From Volvox africanus (taxonomy: Eukaryota; Chlorophyta; Chlorophyceae; Chlamydomonadales; Volvocaceae), in NCBI GenBank assembly GCA_030268105.1, contig BSDZ01000119.1, positions 639,001 to 703,000 of the forward strand: a stretch of DNA of 64,000 bases, written 5' to 3'. The position numbers and the translations under genes are program-made. A model generated the notes under the pieces. The model saw nothing but the letters and a program-made list of their open reading frames with translations, was not told the origin of the DNA and searched no databases. Shown in pieces: positions 20,928 through 33,562 of the stretch. How positions within the stretch are numbered: the stretch's first letter is position 1; every line of letters begins with the position of its first letter.

Positions 20928-23275
20928 ATAAGGACGGACAAGCAATACGTGAAACGTGGGGTGAATGGTCATATCAGCGGGCAATGCAAGCTCCACAGCC
21001 ACATTCCCGACCATGCGCACGACAGGATACGGACCAATCCAGCGGGGTAAGAGTTTTCGGGATCCGTCGGCCAAGGAACGCAAGTTCTTGGTGCTTAGCA
21101 ACACGAGTTGCCCTTCCGAAAACGTCACATCCTGCTTGGATTTATTGTAGTATTCCGTCGTTCGTTGCTGCGCCGCGTCCAAACACGCCTTCGTGTCTGT
21201 GATACGGGACATAAAAGACTTGGCAAAGATCTTAGCAGCAGGCACGTTCACCTCCAACTCACGCCACACGGGTAGCGCGGGATGAAATCCGTAGTTGAGA
21301 AAGAACGGACTTTTGCCTGTAGAGCGGTTAACAGCGTTGTTAAGCGCGAATTCTGCCGCAGTCAAATACGTATCCCAAACGAGAGGTGTGCAACCAGCAT
21401 AATTGCGCAACATATCACCCAACGTGCGATTCGTGCGTTCGGTTTGACCATCAGTCTGGGGGTGATACGCTGTGCTCAGGTTGACGCGCATGCCAACTAG
21501 CTTGCAGAGCGCTTCCCAAAACTTAGATGTGAACTGCCCGCCGTGGTCCGAGATCACGTTTTTGGGAACCCCGTGTAACCGAACCACATTATCGAAAAAC
21601 AAGCGTGCGGTTTGCTCAGCCGTGCAGGATGATGTGCATGGTGCTAGGTGGACCATCTTAGTCAGGCAATCGACCATAACAAACACCGCATCATATCCCC
21701 CCTCAGTTTTGGGCAGCGCGACTACGAAGTCCATGGAAACACTTTCCCAAGGCGCATCCGGGACAGGCAACGGTTGCAACAACCCATGGCCCTTACCGGA
21801 CAAAGCCTTATTGCGCTGGCACAGACTGCATGTCTGTACGAAGTTCACCGCATCTTTAGCCAAGGGAGACCACCAAAAGGAACATTGCACCAACTCGACC
21901 AACCGCTTGCTACCAGGGTGTCCTGCTAACGGGTCCTCGTGGAACCGTGCAAGGATATCGTAGTGTAGCGCGTTGTCGTTCGGAACGACGATTTGTGTAG
22001 CTGCACCCTCCGTCCGTAGCCAAAGGCCATTCTGCTTGCGAAGGTTTTCTACATTAGCTGGCTCCGAGAACCAGGCGTCTGCATTGTAGGCAACCTTCAA
22101 CCGCTCCTTGAGGTCCGTCGTGATCGGCACCTCCTCGTTACGCGGTCGCAAGACGGGCGCTGCCAAAATTGCAGCGTGTAGCGACGGATGTCGACTGAGA
22201 GCATCGGCAATATTCAGTTTACCAGAAATGTACTCCCAGGTGCAGTCGAACTTAGCTAGATATTCCATCCATCTAGCCTGACGGCGGTTCAACGTCGGAA
22301 CGCTTTGCAAAAACGTTAGGGGCTTGTGGTCAGTCTTTAAAGTAAATGGGCGTCCCTCGAGGTAACAGCGCCATTCCTTTAAAGCATGCAGCACTGCCAG
22401 AAGCTCCTGTTCCCCGGTGGTGTAGCGAATTACTGCACCAGAAAACTTCTTACTCGTGAAGGCAATCGGTCGCCCTTCCTGTAACAATACAGCGCCGCTT
22501 CCAAATACTGAGGCATCAGACACCACCTCAACACGAAACAGCAACGAGTAATCAGGGAATGCAAGGGTGACATCTTGGGCAACAGTTCGCTTGAGCTCTT
22601 CGAATGCCCGCTGGCATTGCGACGTCCATGACTCGTGCGAAACAAAACGCCTTTGCGAGTTAAGTTAGTAAGCGGGGCCGCAATGATGGAATATTTTTCA
22701 ATGAACTTTCGGAAATAATTGGTCAAGCCAAGGAACTTACGCAGCTCCGTGAGGTTCTGAGGCGCGGGCCAATCGTGAACCACGGCGACCTTCCGCGGGT
22801 CCATCTTCACACCGGTGGCCGACACAATGTGGCCCAAATATTCCACCTGAGGCTGCGCCCAAAAGCATTTGGCGTGTTTAGCAAACAATTGCTCCCGCCT
22901 CATAACGTCGAGCACGAGCCAAAGATGCTCCAAGTGCTCCTCGCACATCTTAGAGTAAACCAAGATGTCATCCAGGTAGCAAACAACGAACCTGTCGATA
23001 AACGGCCTAAACATTCGGTCCATGACCGCCTGAAACGTCGCAGGGGCATTAGTCAACCCAAACGATAGGACCGTATACTCGAAGTGACCAAAGGGCGTCC
23101 GAAAAGCGGTTTTTGGGATATCAGAGGAAGCGATGTGAATCTGATTATAGCCCTGTTGCAAGTCAATCAAGGAAAAATAAGCCGAGCCCTTCAGCTTATC
23201 CAACAGGTCGTCAACGCGAGGCAAAGGGTAGCGATTTTTCACCGTAATTGCATTCAACCCCCGGTAATCAATGCG
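20928..23275 (-). pseudogene. A3 pol: RT, RNase H, integrase (minus arm)
   Basis: From 23257 down: RT (RYPLPRVDDLL, YLDDILVYS), then the shared one-base frameshift near 22640, RNase H (22544 onward; TDHKPLTFLQ) and integrase with the full HHCC finger and DDE core to LVRPY at 20928. It shares SDHGG, GCTPLVWDT, WRELEVNVP and ITDTKACL with A2 against A1, so A2 and A3 are sister copies. The RT start is lost: sequence breaks at CIDYRG, next to the family-B LTR at 23276. Confidence 0.9.
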
Positions 23276-24091
23276 TGTTGTATCCTTCCTTCTTCAATCA
23301 TGTATTAGCTCTGCACGTCTAGGTGTTAGCTGCGTGCGTACCAAGCTTACGAACAGCAAGGCAAGCCAATGCGAATAGTAGACAGCGGAAGACTCAATAG
23401 CAAGGAAAGATTCAACTTACAATGTTCTTCAGTTACAGAATTACAGTCTGCCGTCAGACCCCGTGGGCAATGTTCATCACTCGGCTGCAGATGGAATGCT
23501 AGAATAGCTCAGGCCGAATATAAATGATTATATCGTATGTATGCGTATCGGATAGAGTTAAGTACTCGAATACTTGGTCCAAAGTTAGCGTCGTGCCGAC
23601 TTCGGTCTCTAGGCGGCCGTCCTCGCACCTATCACGTCGTGATACCGATGTGCAGTACAGGTCTCAGTGGATTACGATCTCAAGTGTGAGTACCTTGGTA
23701 ATACTGCTCTAAATATCGTGTCATTATTGATATTATTGGATGCAACGCATGCAATATGCAAAGGTCCGAATATCGATATTCAGTTGCCGACCCAACCATC
23801 GCGATCATCGCATTCTTGCATACACGTATGGTTTATGACACAGATGAGGTAATACTATTCAAAGTATTATTACGTGATATAATATGCCAATGGATAGATC
23901 GCGCATTAATTATCAGCCTCGAGTCAAACATGTTGACCGACAGCACAATGTCGTGAATGATGATGCGACATGCCTGATTAGCTAGATATACTCGAGTATA
24001 TCATGCTAATATGATTGTATTATGCTTCATGATATCTGAATGCATTGCGGCCTTCATAAATGTAAACGGTGATTGAACCCACGTAAACAAC
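23276..24091 (-). repeat. Family-B element, 3' LTR
   Basis: 816 bp, TGTTGTATCC at 23276 to a degenerate end (CACGTAAACAAC) at 24091, next to the polypurine tract. Nearly identical to 29921-30736, apart from scattered changes such as one in the mid-LTR palindrome (23766-23783, ends CAG). The left flank ATGCG does not match the right flank of the element. Confidence 0.9.
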
Positions 24092-24106
24092 TATCCCCCC
24101 TCCCGT
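24092..24106 (-). other. Polypurine tract of element B
   Basis: A G-rich purine run on minus immediately inside the 3' LTR, aligned with that of A1 at 10523-10540 including the following GCAT-rich bases. Confidence 0.65.
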
Positions 24107-24148
24107 ATGCAGCGTCCTCGCTGCATCAAACAGCATCGACTGCAAGGA

Positions 24149-25675
24149 TCATTGGGTTTGCGTGGCGCGTAGACGAGCTTCCTCCAACAGGGGCTTCATT
24201 TCCGGCGAGAAGTTACACATCGGCTCCCATGAATTATGCTCGCTAGAATAGCCAGTCCACTTGACCAGATATTCATGCACCTTCCGCTTTCGTCGTTGTC
24301 GACCAATGCGACGAACCTGATAATCCAGTATGCGTTCCACATCATACACCTTTTGCTTGCCTGCGATCCAGGTCTCGGGACCGGGGTCCATTACTGCAGG
24401 GGCATCGGTGTCGTTCTTAATGGGTGCTGTGCCGCGATAAGGGCGAATTAAAGAAATATGAAATGTGGGATGGATATTCATGTCAGAAGGTAGGGATAGC
24501 TCCACGGCTACATTCCCTACCATGCGAACAACGGGATATGGACCGATCCATCGAGGTAACAATTTACGGGAACCGTCGGCGAGCGAATGCAAGTTCTTAG
24601 TGCTCAGTAATACCATTTGTCCCACCGAAAATGTTACGTCCCGTTTAGATTTATTATAATAGTCCGTCGTCCGTTGTTGTGCCGCGTCCAGGCATGCCTT
24701 CGCGTCTGTCATGCGGGATAGGAACGACTTGGCAAAGGTTTTAGCCGCAGGGATATTTATCTCCAATTCTCGCCACACGGGTAGTGCAGGATGAAATCCA
24801 TAATTCAGAAAGAAAGGGCTTTGACCTGTAGAGCGGTTAACAGCGTTGTTAAGCACGAATTCTGCTGAAGTCAGAAACGTATCCCAAACAGAGGGTGTGC
24901 GTCCCGCAAAATTCCTCAACATGTCGCCCAGTGTGCGATTTATGCGTTCGGTTTGCCCATTGGATTGTGGATGATATGCTGTGCTCAAATGAACGCGCAT
25001 ACCGACGAGTTGACATAGCGCTTCCCAAAACTTAGACGTGAATTGACCGCCGCGATCGGATATCACATTTTTAGGAACGCCGTGTAATCGAACCACGTTA
25101 TTGAAAAATAATCGTGCTGTTTGCTCAGCGGTGCAAGACGAGGTGCAGGGGGATAAGTGAACCATCTTGGTCAAGCGATCGACCATTACGAACACCGAGT
25201 CGTATCCCCCCTCAGTTTGGGGCAGCGCGACTACGAAGTCCATAGAAACACTTTCCCAAGGGACATCTGGTATAGGTAAAGGTTGTAATAAACCCTGGCC
25301 CTTACCGGATAGTGTTTTATTGCGCTGGCATAAACTGCACCTTTGCACAAAGTTTTCCGCATCCTTCACCACGCGCGGCCACCAGAACGAGCGTCGTACC
25401 AGCTCTGCCAATCGCATGCTTCCAGGATGTCCTGCCAACGGGTCCTCGTGGAACCGCGCAAGAATATCGTAGCACAAAGTGTCGTCGTTTGGCACGACGA
25501 TTTGTGTGGTCGAGCCATCCTGCCGTATCCACAAATCGTTGCGCTTGTGCAAATGTTCCACATTGTTGGGCGACGCGAACCATGGATCCACTTCATATGC
25601 CACCTTGATTCGCTGCACAAGGTCCACTGCTATCGGCACCTCCTGACTGCGCGAACGAGTAACCGGTGCTGCCAA
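24149..25675 (-). pseudogene. Element B integrase and chromodomain
   Basis: A 508-codon frame without internal stops: zinc finger HEDPLAGHPGSMRLAEL and CSLCQRNK, catalytic DFVVALPQ, VISDRGGQF and NGQTERINR, RWIGPYPVVRMVG, then a chromodomain (EYLVKWTGYSSEHNSWEP) that could target insertion to chromatin marks, as in chromoviruses. It is in frame with the RNase H part upstream but separated from it by a nonsense codon at 25700-25702, so it is scored as part of a broken pol. It differs from family A by about one residue in five. Confidence 0.88.
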
Positions 25676-25699
25676 AATTGCAGCATGTAATGATGGATG

Positions 25700-26734
25700 T
25701 CAACTGAGAGCGTCAGCAATATTAATCCTGCCGGTGATATACTCCCATGTACAGTCGAAACGAGACAGATACTCCATCCACCGGGCTTGTCGTCGGTTAA
25801 GCGTAGGGACACTCTGCAAGAATGTCAGCGGCTTATGATCGGTCTTCAGCGTAAAAGGGCAGCCCTCGAGGTAACAACGCCATTCCTTCAAAGCATGTAG
25901 AGCTGCCAACAGCTCCTGCTCTCCGGTTGTATATCGGGTCTCCACACCCAAAAACTTCTTACTCGTGAAGGCGATCGGTCGTCCTTCCTGCAACAACACA
26001 GCGCCGCGTCCATGCAAGGAAGCATCCGATACAACTTCAACACGGAACGGCAACAAGTAATCAGGAAAAGAGAGGGTAACGTCGTTGGTGACGATTCGTT
26101 TGAGCTCTTTGAATGCCCGCTGACACGCGGATGTCCAGGCTTCGAGAGAAACGAAACCTCCTTTCTTCGTCAAATTCGTAAGCGGGGCCGCAATTATGGA
26201 GTAATTTTTCATAAACTTACGGAAGTAGTTAGTCAAACCCAAGAACTGGCGTAGTTCGGTGAGGTTCTGAGGCGCGGGCCATTCGCGAACCACAGCTACC
26301 TTCCGTGGATCCATCCTGACCCCAGTGGCCGACACGATGTGGCCCAAATACTCCACTTGCGGCTGCACCCAAAAACACTTGGCGCGTTTAGCAAACAATT
26401 GCTCCCGCTTCATTACCTCAAGCACGAGCTCCAGATGCTTCAGGTGCTCCTCGCACGTTTTGGAATATATTAAAATATCATCCAAATAGCAAACGACGAA
26501 CCTGTCGAAATACGGTCTGAACATGCGATCCATCACTGCTTGAAATGTGGCGGGTGCATTAGTAAGTCCAAACGACAAGACCGTGTACTCGAAGTGACCA
26601 AAGGGAGTCCGGAAAGCGGTTTTTGGAATATCAGAGGCAGCGATGCGTATCTGATTATACCCTTGTTGAAGGTCAATCGAGGAAAAATAAGCTGAGCCTT
26701 TCAGCTTATCGAGCAGGTCATCGACGCGCGGCAA
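25700..26734 (-). pseudogene. Element B reverse transcriptase and RNase H
   Basis: RT palm with FSSIDLQQGYNQIRIA and active site YLDDILIYS, thumb (KFLGLTNYFRKF-like), then RNase H (VEVVSDASLHGRG, LKTDHKPLTFL) to NIADALS and a TGA at 25700-25702, where family A has a CGA arginine codon (LSRHPSL). The KKGGFVSLEAWTSACQRAF stretch is intact here, whereas both A copies lack one base. The 5' end at about 26740 is frameshifted relative to the protease-RT frame. Confidence 0.88.
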
Positions 26735-28200
26735 AGGGTAGCGATTTTTAATCGAATTGCATTCAAGCCCCTATAATCAATGCACATACGCAACGTCCCA
26801 TCCTTCTTACCGACAAACAGTATCAGTGCAGAATATGGCGATGTGCTGGGCCGAATCATACCCTTTGCGAGCAGATCCCTCACTTGCCGTTTCACTTCAT
26901 CCAGCTCCAACGGGCTTAACCTGTACATAGGTCGTGAAATGGGTTGTGCTCCGGGCACAAGAGGGATCGTATGGTCAACAGGCCGCATAGGTGGGAGCCC
27001 TGGGATGTCATGAAAAACATCAGCATATTTATGCAGGAGGGCTTCGACCTCAAGATCCTTCACGGTGGACTGCGCGGTGGTAGCATTCGATTGCACCCGT
27101 GGCCTCACAAGCAACACATGGGCGCCTTTCCGTATCATCCGATCTGTTTCCTTGCGCCCAATTAGCTTGGGTTCTTGTTTTCCGCTGACGATCGCTGTCA
27201 AAGCGAAGTTAACCTCAGGCTCCGCAACAATTCCGCCCTCCTCTGGTGTGACATCTTGGTACGACAGGAAAGGTACCTTAGTCGATAGGTTCCCTTTGCA
27301 CAAACTAAGTGTGGTGGACTCCATATCGATGCGCGCACGGTACTGTCGTAATGTCGCGGCACCCAGAATGTACTGTGCTGTCTCCGAGAGACCTTGTAGC
27401 ACATACGGTTGGGCCCTAACACGCAGAGGGCCTATCGATAGGCTCAGGGTGATCCTGCCCACGATGGGATGCTTTCCTCCATTAGCGAGGGTAACCTGTG
27501 CACAATCAGACGACTGAGGGGTCAACCCCAAATCATTCACCTCCTTTGCCGAGATGAAGTCGTCACTGGCGCCAGTATCCACAAGCGCCTTCACCAGTCG
27601 ACCTCGGAGGCCGATCTCGATAATAGGGACGCGATTCCCTGTCGGAGTCGACTCCGCAGACAATAAAAGGGATCCTATAGCAGGCTCGAACCTGGTAGGA
27701 CTCAAAAGAGGAGCCTCAAACCACACTTCAGCAGCGTAAGGTAGTTTAGGCAACATCGTCGGTTTGCCCGTCACATCCACACCGTTAAACAGAGCGGTGC
27801 CCGACTCGAATCGGAGGACACATTGCATACCTTCCAACAAAGACGCCACTTTACGTTGGCAAAAAGAGGGAATTAATATGCAAGCTGCAGTGTCCGGATT
27901 TCAACGGTGGTACTTCTTGTACCTGGCGAGCTGTTCGCACAGCTCACGGAAAGATGAAGGGATTAGTAGAGAAGTGTGGCCCGATAAATCGAGGGAAGAA
28001 AGGGGGCAATGCGGCGCAAATAAATTACACAACGGGTCGAAGTGGTTTAGTCCCGTGCGTCCGTCGAGCGAAAATCGTCGCTCGATAGCCCGCTCAATTT
28101 GTCCGAAAACAGCAGGTAAAAGGGCCCTCACTGTAGGGTGTAACGACAGCCAGCGGCCACATTCACCTTCTTCTATCCCGGGAGAAGTCCCTTGCTCCAC
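26735..28200 (-). pseudogene. Element B pol N-terminus, protease and RT start
   Basis: From 28200 the frame reads a pol N-terminal region (VRALLPAVFGQIERAIERR) to a TGA at 27901-27903. The same frame continues past the stop to the protease (ALVDTGASDDFISAKEV) and RT start (IPGLPPMRPVDHTIPLVPG...CIDYRGLNA), ending in a one- or two-base slip near 26740. Family A has a sense codon at the TGA position. With the stop at 25700 this gives two nonsense mutations and one frameshift in a single pol. Confidence 0.85.
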
Positions 28201-28215
28201 ATCCCGGGCAACTTC

Positions 28216-29454
28216 CTAGGTCGTCTTCGGTACGAAAGGTGGCAAAAGGGGACACTCGCGGGTAGGGTGTTCTCCCACACACCGCAAACAAAGATTAGCA
28301 AACTTCCGACGGTCAAACTCCGAGCGTCGGCACTCCCACTTTTGCATGTACGGATCATCTGTCCGGGGTTTCTTAACACTAGGAGCCACGTTCTGCATTG
28401 CAGCTACAGATGGCGTGCTCCCTCTTCGTTTGCCTTTAGCATGGCCAGAGCTCGGCCCAGCTCCCGCAGACCCACGATTACTTGGGTTGTGGCGTCCGTG
28501 ATTGTCATACCGCCTTTCCTTACGAACGGTATGCACGGTTGCCGCGGGGCGTTGGCGGTCAGGACCCTGGTCCTTCGGCGTCAACTCCGAAGGCAGTTCC
28601 TGTGCTCGCATCACGTGAATGCGAGGGTTAAATTGTTTAACGTCCTTGCCCGCCAAATGTCTAACTTCTGCACCTCTAGCAAAAGCTACCAAGGCATCAT
28701 AAGGTTTGAAAGGAATTCCGCTAAGGTCAGTGGCGCACCATCGTGCAAGGGATTCAGTAAGACCGCGATGGAACCAAAAGATACGATCCTCTTCAGGAAA
28801 GTTAACGATCGGTGTTATCAGCGCCTTGAAGCGGGACTGATAAGCAGGAACAGTTTCGTGTGGACGCATGTGGTACGTGCCTTGTGCCAGCGTCTTACGA
28901 GCCTCATTGCCACGCGAGCGAACTTCCGTAGCAAAGCGAGCGAGAAGAGCATCGATCAAGTTATCAAACATATACTTGCCCCTAGCGTTTGTCCATTCAT
29001 CATACCAGTCCTTGGCAACACCCTCGAGGGTATTCCCGACAAACAGGCATTTAATGGAGTCGCATCCCCTGCCGTGCACCGCTGGCAAATACTGCCTAGC
29101 ATCACGAACGTAAGCCCGTGTCCTATCCGCGACGCTATGTCCTGAATTCTTTGCCTTTTCGTCAGCGGAAATATTGAGCTTAGGCACGGGGATAGTCAAC
29201 TTCATTACCTCCGGTATTCCGACGGGTTCTTGAACTGCGGGTGTTACCGGGGCCTGTTGTACTCCGACTCCCTCACTTGTTGTAGCCGCTGCCGACAGTG
29301 GTACAATCAAATGTGAAGGGGTCTGAAGGACGGTAGGATCAGACATAAGACGAATCCCAATGGTATCGGGATCAGCAAAAGCAGTTCTAGTAGCGAGGCC
29401 GCCATCGGGCTGGCTGGCGGTGCCCAGATAGGAACTATCTTCGCGTCCCGACAT
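28216..29454 (-). CDS. gag: Gag of Ty3/gypsy element B
   Basis: Intact 412-codon frame, parallel to the family-A gag: N-terminal variable part, central LEGVAKDWYDEWTNARGKYM with DALLARFAT, basic linker (KGKRRGSTPS) and a C-terminal CLRCVGEHPTRECPLLPPF knuckle (again CX2CX3HX4C). It is separate from pol. About 460 bases of leader lie between it and the 5' LTR. Confidence 0.88.
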   Translation of the reverse strand: MSGREDSSYLGTASQPDGGLATRTAFADPDTIGIRLMSDPTVLQTPSHLIVPLSAAATTSEGVGVQQAPVTPAVQEPVGIPEVMKLTIPVPKLNISADEKAKNSGHSVADRTRAYVRDARQYLPAVHGRGCDSIKCLFVGNTLEGVAKDWYDEWTNARGKYMFDNLIDALLARFATEVRSRGNEARKTLAQGTYHMRPHETVPAYQSRFKALITPIVNFPEEDRIFWFHRGLTESLARWCATDLSGIPFKPYDALVAFARGAEVRHLAGKDVKQFNPRIHVMRAQELPSELTPKDQGPDRQRPAATVHTVRKERRYDNHGRHNPSNRGSAGAGPSSGHAKGKRRGSTPSVAAMQNVAPSVKKPRTDDPYMQKWECRRSEFDRRKFANLCLRCVGEHPTRECPLLPPFVPKTT

Positions 29455-29900
29455 GAAGCACGAGCTTATTCGGGCAGACAGGAATTTACTATAAACCTGA
29501 GAGCAACGTAACGTAAGAGGAATTTGTGACTATTCACGTACCGACAGAGCTCCCGAGTAGACCAAGGAGATAAACGATATAGTCCGTTAGGTTGTCCTTT
29601 ATTTCAGTAGTTTTCTGGATCAAAGCCTTGATTTGTTCCTCGTTCAAATATTGTCCAGCCAATACCCCATTCAGTGTTGGCGTACGTTCACCTGCAACTC
29701 ACAGTGCCAGATTCGCATCGAGAATGCAGCAACTATTTATCAGCAGGTGCCTAAATTCACAAACCGGAAGCGGCAGCGTCCAGAACAGCGCGGCCAAGAT
29801 CCTCTGCGAAGGTGTCTAAAGGGCTGCGGCGAGTGTCGTCGTCGCTTGCCATCGCGAGAACCTACTTCCGATGAGGGACAATGCAACCATCATGATTCAA

Positions 29901-29916
29901 CCAGGTCTCGCTACCA
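29901..29916 (-). other. Primer-binding site of element B
   Basis: On minus TGGTAGCGAGACCTGG begins a few bases inside the 5' LTR end. It begins like the common initiator-tRNA-Met site (TGGTAGC), but the tRNA cannot be fixed without the algal tRNA set. Confidence 0.65.
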
Positions 29917-29920
29917 AATT

Positions 29921-30736
29921 TGTTGTATCCTTCCTTCTTCAATCATGTATTAGCTCTGCACGTCTAGGTGTTAGCTGCGTGCGTACCAAGCTTACGAACA
30001 GCAAGGCAAGCCAATGCAAATAGTAGACAGCGGAAGACTCAATAGCAAGGAAAGATTCAACTTACAATGTTCTTCAGTTACAGAATTACAGTCTGCCGTC
30101 AGACCCCGTGGGCAATGTTCATCACTCGGCTGCAGATGGAATGCTAGAATAGCTCAGGCCGAATATAAATGATTATATCGTATGTATGCGTAATCGGATA
30201 GAGTTAAGTACTCGAATACTTGGTCCAAAGTTAGCATCGCGCCGACTTCGGTCTCTAGGCGGCCGTCCTTGCACCTATCACGTCGCGATACCGATGTGCA
30301 GTACAGGTCTCACTGGATTATGATCTCAAGTGTGAGTACCTTCGTAGTACTGTTCTAAATATCGTGTCATCCGTGATATTATTGAATGCAACGCATGCCA
30401 TGTGCAAAGGTCCGAATATCGATATTTGGTTGCCGACCCAACCATCGCGATCATTGCATTCTTGCATACGCGTATGGTTTATGACACAGATGAGGTAATA
30501 CTATTCAAAGTATTATTACGTGATATAATATGCCAATGGATAGATCACGCATTAATTATCAGCCTCGAGTCAAACATGTTGACCGACAGCACGATGTCGT
30601 GAATGATGATGCGACATGCCTGATTAGCTAGATATACTCGAGTATATCATGCTAATATGATTGTATTATGCTTCATGATATCTGAATGCATTGCGGCCTT
30701 CATAAATGAGAACGGTGATTGAACCCGCGTACAACA
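29921..30736 (-). repeat. Family-B element, 5' LTR
   Basis: 816 bp, TGTTGTATCC to GCGTACAACA, next to the primer-binding site. The mid-LTR palindrome is at 30412-30429 with one change (CGATATTTGG). The right flank CAGCC does not match the left flank of the 3' LTR (ATGCG). Confidence 0.9.
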
Positions 30737-31776
30737 CAGCCCACCCGCGGCCTCAAAAGCAGTCCGTGGGCACCCTTCCGTAACAAACGGACGGCTTCCT
30801 TACGCCCGACTAGCTCTGGTTCGATTCGTGCAGCCATTGCGGTCATGGCGAAATTAACCATAGGCACCACCTCACCTTTGCCCTCCTTTGGTGTGACATG
30901 TTCAAACGACAGGAAAGGTACCTTAATCGACAGAGTACCCTTGCACATATGCAGGGTTGCGGTCTCCATGTCAATGCACGCGCGGTACTGTCGTAATGTC
31001 GCAGACCCCATTATGTACGGTGCAGTCTCTGCTAAGCCCTGCAGCACGTACGGCCGGGTCACAACACGCAAAGGGCCTATCGATAGGCTAAGGGTGATCC
31101 TGCCCACGATGGGATGCTTACCCCCGTCAGCAAGGGTAACCTGTGGACAATCAGACGACTCTGGGGTCAACCCCAGCGCATTCACCTCTGCGACAGAGAT
31201 GAAGTCGTCGCTGGCACCGGTGTCAACAAGTGCCTTCAGAGTACAGCCATTCAAACTGATCTGAACCACCGGGACACGGTTATCTACGAGCGACTGCCCA
31301 GCAGACAACGTCAGTGCACTTAGGGCGGGTCCGTAACTTACGGCACCCTCATCAGGAGATTCGTACCAAACGTCAACCAAGTAGGATGTCCCTGGCCACG
31401 GAGCCAGCATACCTTCCCGATCCACACCATTAAACAAAACGGTGCCCAGCTCGAACCGGTGAACACACCGCATACCCCTTAACGATGCCTCTGCCTTGCA
31501 TCGACAGAAAGCAGGGAGTAATACACATGCGGCGGTGCCTGGATATTGACGCCTACATCTCCTGTATACGGCCAACTGTTCCGACATCTCACACAGAGAC
31601 GAGGGGATGAACAAAACCACGTGGTTTGACAGATCAATAGACGACAGGGGACGGCGTGGTGTAAACAAATTACACAGCGGATCGAAGCAGAGAAGTCCCG
31701 TGCGTCCGTCAAGCGTGATGCGTCGCACAATGACTCGCTCGATGTGTCCAAGTACGCAAGGCAACAATGCCTTCAT
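30737..31776 (-). pseudogene. A3 pol N-terminus and protease (minus arm)
   Basis: One continuous frame from MKALLPCVLGHIERVIVRR through RCKAEASLRGMRCVHRFE, the segment A2 has lost, to the protease ALVDTGASDDFIS and LLRKGAHGLLLRPRVGC, where the family-B 5' LTR begins. About 0.3 kb of the family-A pol (protease end to RT start, equivalent to 15428-15512 and 16328-16548 of A2) is absent between here and 23275. Confidence 0.87.
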
Positions 31777-31860
31777 GGCTGGCCGTAAGGATGACCACCG
31801 ACCACGTGTTAGTTCAGAAATCCCGGGCAGTGCCCCCTCCGCAGGAACCCGGGCAAGCCC

Positions 31861-33100
31861 CTATTTCGGCTGAGATACAAACGGCGGCAGCAACAGGCAA
31901 TCCTTGGTAGGATGGCTCTCCGCGCACCGTAGACAAACATTGGCCGCTTTCCGATGGTCGAACTCGGAACCATTGCAATTCGATTTTGGCATAAACGAGT
32001 CATCCGTGCGAGTCCGCTTCTCATTGGGGTCAGAGTGCTGTGCGGCTGCCGACGACGGCGCACCACCACGCTTCCTGCTCTTAGCTGGGTCCGAGCTCGG
32101 ACATGCTCCTCCTGACCCGTGGACACCTGAGCTAGCGCCCCCGTGCGCCTTGCGTTGCCGGTTGCTGCGTCGCGTCGCGGCAGTAGGCGCGGGGCGGGTC
32201 GCTCCAGGTTCCTGGTCCAGAGCTACAGCTTCCCCAAGCGGATCCTGCACTTGCACGGCATTTGCACGAGGGGCAGACTTGACTTCTTCCTCACCGGCAA
32301 GGAGTCGTATCTCCGTACCCTTAGCAAATGCGACCATGGCATCGTACGACTTGAACGGCACCCCAGACAAGTCAGTAGCGCACCATTTAGCCAAAAGTTT
32401 CGTCAGGCCTCGCTTAAACCAAAAGACACGCTCGTTCTCAGTGAGGTCAGCAATGGGGGTCACTAGTGCTTCGAAGCGTGACTGGTATGCAGGTACATTT
32501 TCGCCCTGACGCATGTGGTAGCTACCGGCCGGCCGCCAAGACCTTACGAGCCTCCACATCACGTCCTTGCACCTCAGTAGCGAACCGTGCGAGCAGAGCA
32601 GCGATCATCTTGTCAAAAGTATATTCACCCCGGGCGGTGGTCCATTCACGATACCAGTCCTTCGCTGAGCCCTCGAGGGTGTTACCAACGAAGAGACACC
32701 TGATACCATCATTATCACCACCATGAACAGCCTGGAGATACTTTTTAGCGTCACGCACGTACGCACGAGTTGCATCGGCTATGCTAGGACCTGGTGTCTT
32801 TTCAGTCGGCGAAATATTAAGCCTAGGAACGGGAATTGACAATCTCATCACCTCAGGGATGGCATCGTGCCCTTGCGCTTGAGGTAACGGCAGAACTGGT
32901 GGTCCAGCAGTGTTGTCCATATTCATATTAACTGCTGAATGTGGCACAATTAAGTGGGCCAGGGTCTGTAGGACAAGGGGCTCTTGAGTGGCTCGCGTGC
33001 CAACAGTCTCAAGACCTCTATCCGGAGCTCTAGCAGCCACAACAAAATCGGGTTGGCTAGCTAAGCTAGTGTGCGGTGTATCGTCGCGTTCTGTAGACAT
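31861..33100 (-). pseudogene. gag: A3 gag, frameshifted
   Basis: Nearly identical to the A2 gag but with four extra bases (an added GGCC in the run GGCGGCCGGCCGG, about 32525-32535), which shifts the frame after KVLAAG. Both parts remain readable: 33100-32522 and 32562-31861, the latter ending in CLRCAESHPTKDC. Confidence 0.87.
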
Positions 33101-33544
33101 GGGACACGAAGCGATACCCTAGGTTTGCGTAATGGAAGCTGACTTCTATCACAAAGGCAAGAGTACAAAACGATTCGGTGCTCCTACCGACAGTACTCTT
33201 GAGAAGATTCAGTAAACTCAGCAAGTACTTGCCCAGCTGAGTCCTGATCTCCGTAGTTTGGGCGATAAGAGTCGCCAACTGGTCCGGACGAAAGCCGGTC
33301 TCAGTCGTCGCGGCAAGCAATGCCGGAGTGCTGAGATTACCTGCGACTCAGAGTGTATACACAACAAGTGCAGCAATCTAGACAAAAGCAATTAAACAAT
33401 TACAAACCGGAAGCAGCGGCGTCCAATACGGCGCGGCCTAGGTCTTCGGCGAAGGTATCTAGCGGTCCTCGTGGTTAGTCGCTGGAACTCGCCATAGAGA
33501 GAACCTACTTCCGATTTGACACAAAGAGACAGTTAGGCAACGAA

Positions 33545-33559
33545 CCTGTCTCGATACCA
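33545..33559 (-). other. Primer-binding site of the outer element
   Basis: Minus-strand TGGTATCGAGACAGG adjoining the 5' LTR at 33563, identical to that of A2. Confidence 0.65.
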
Positions 33560-33562
33560 ATT

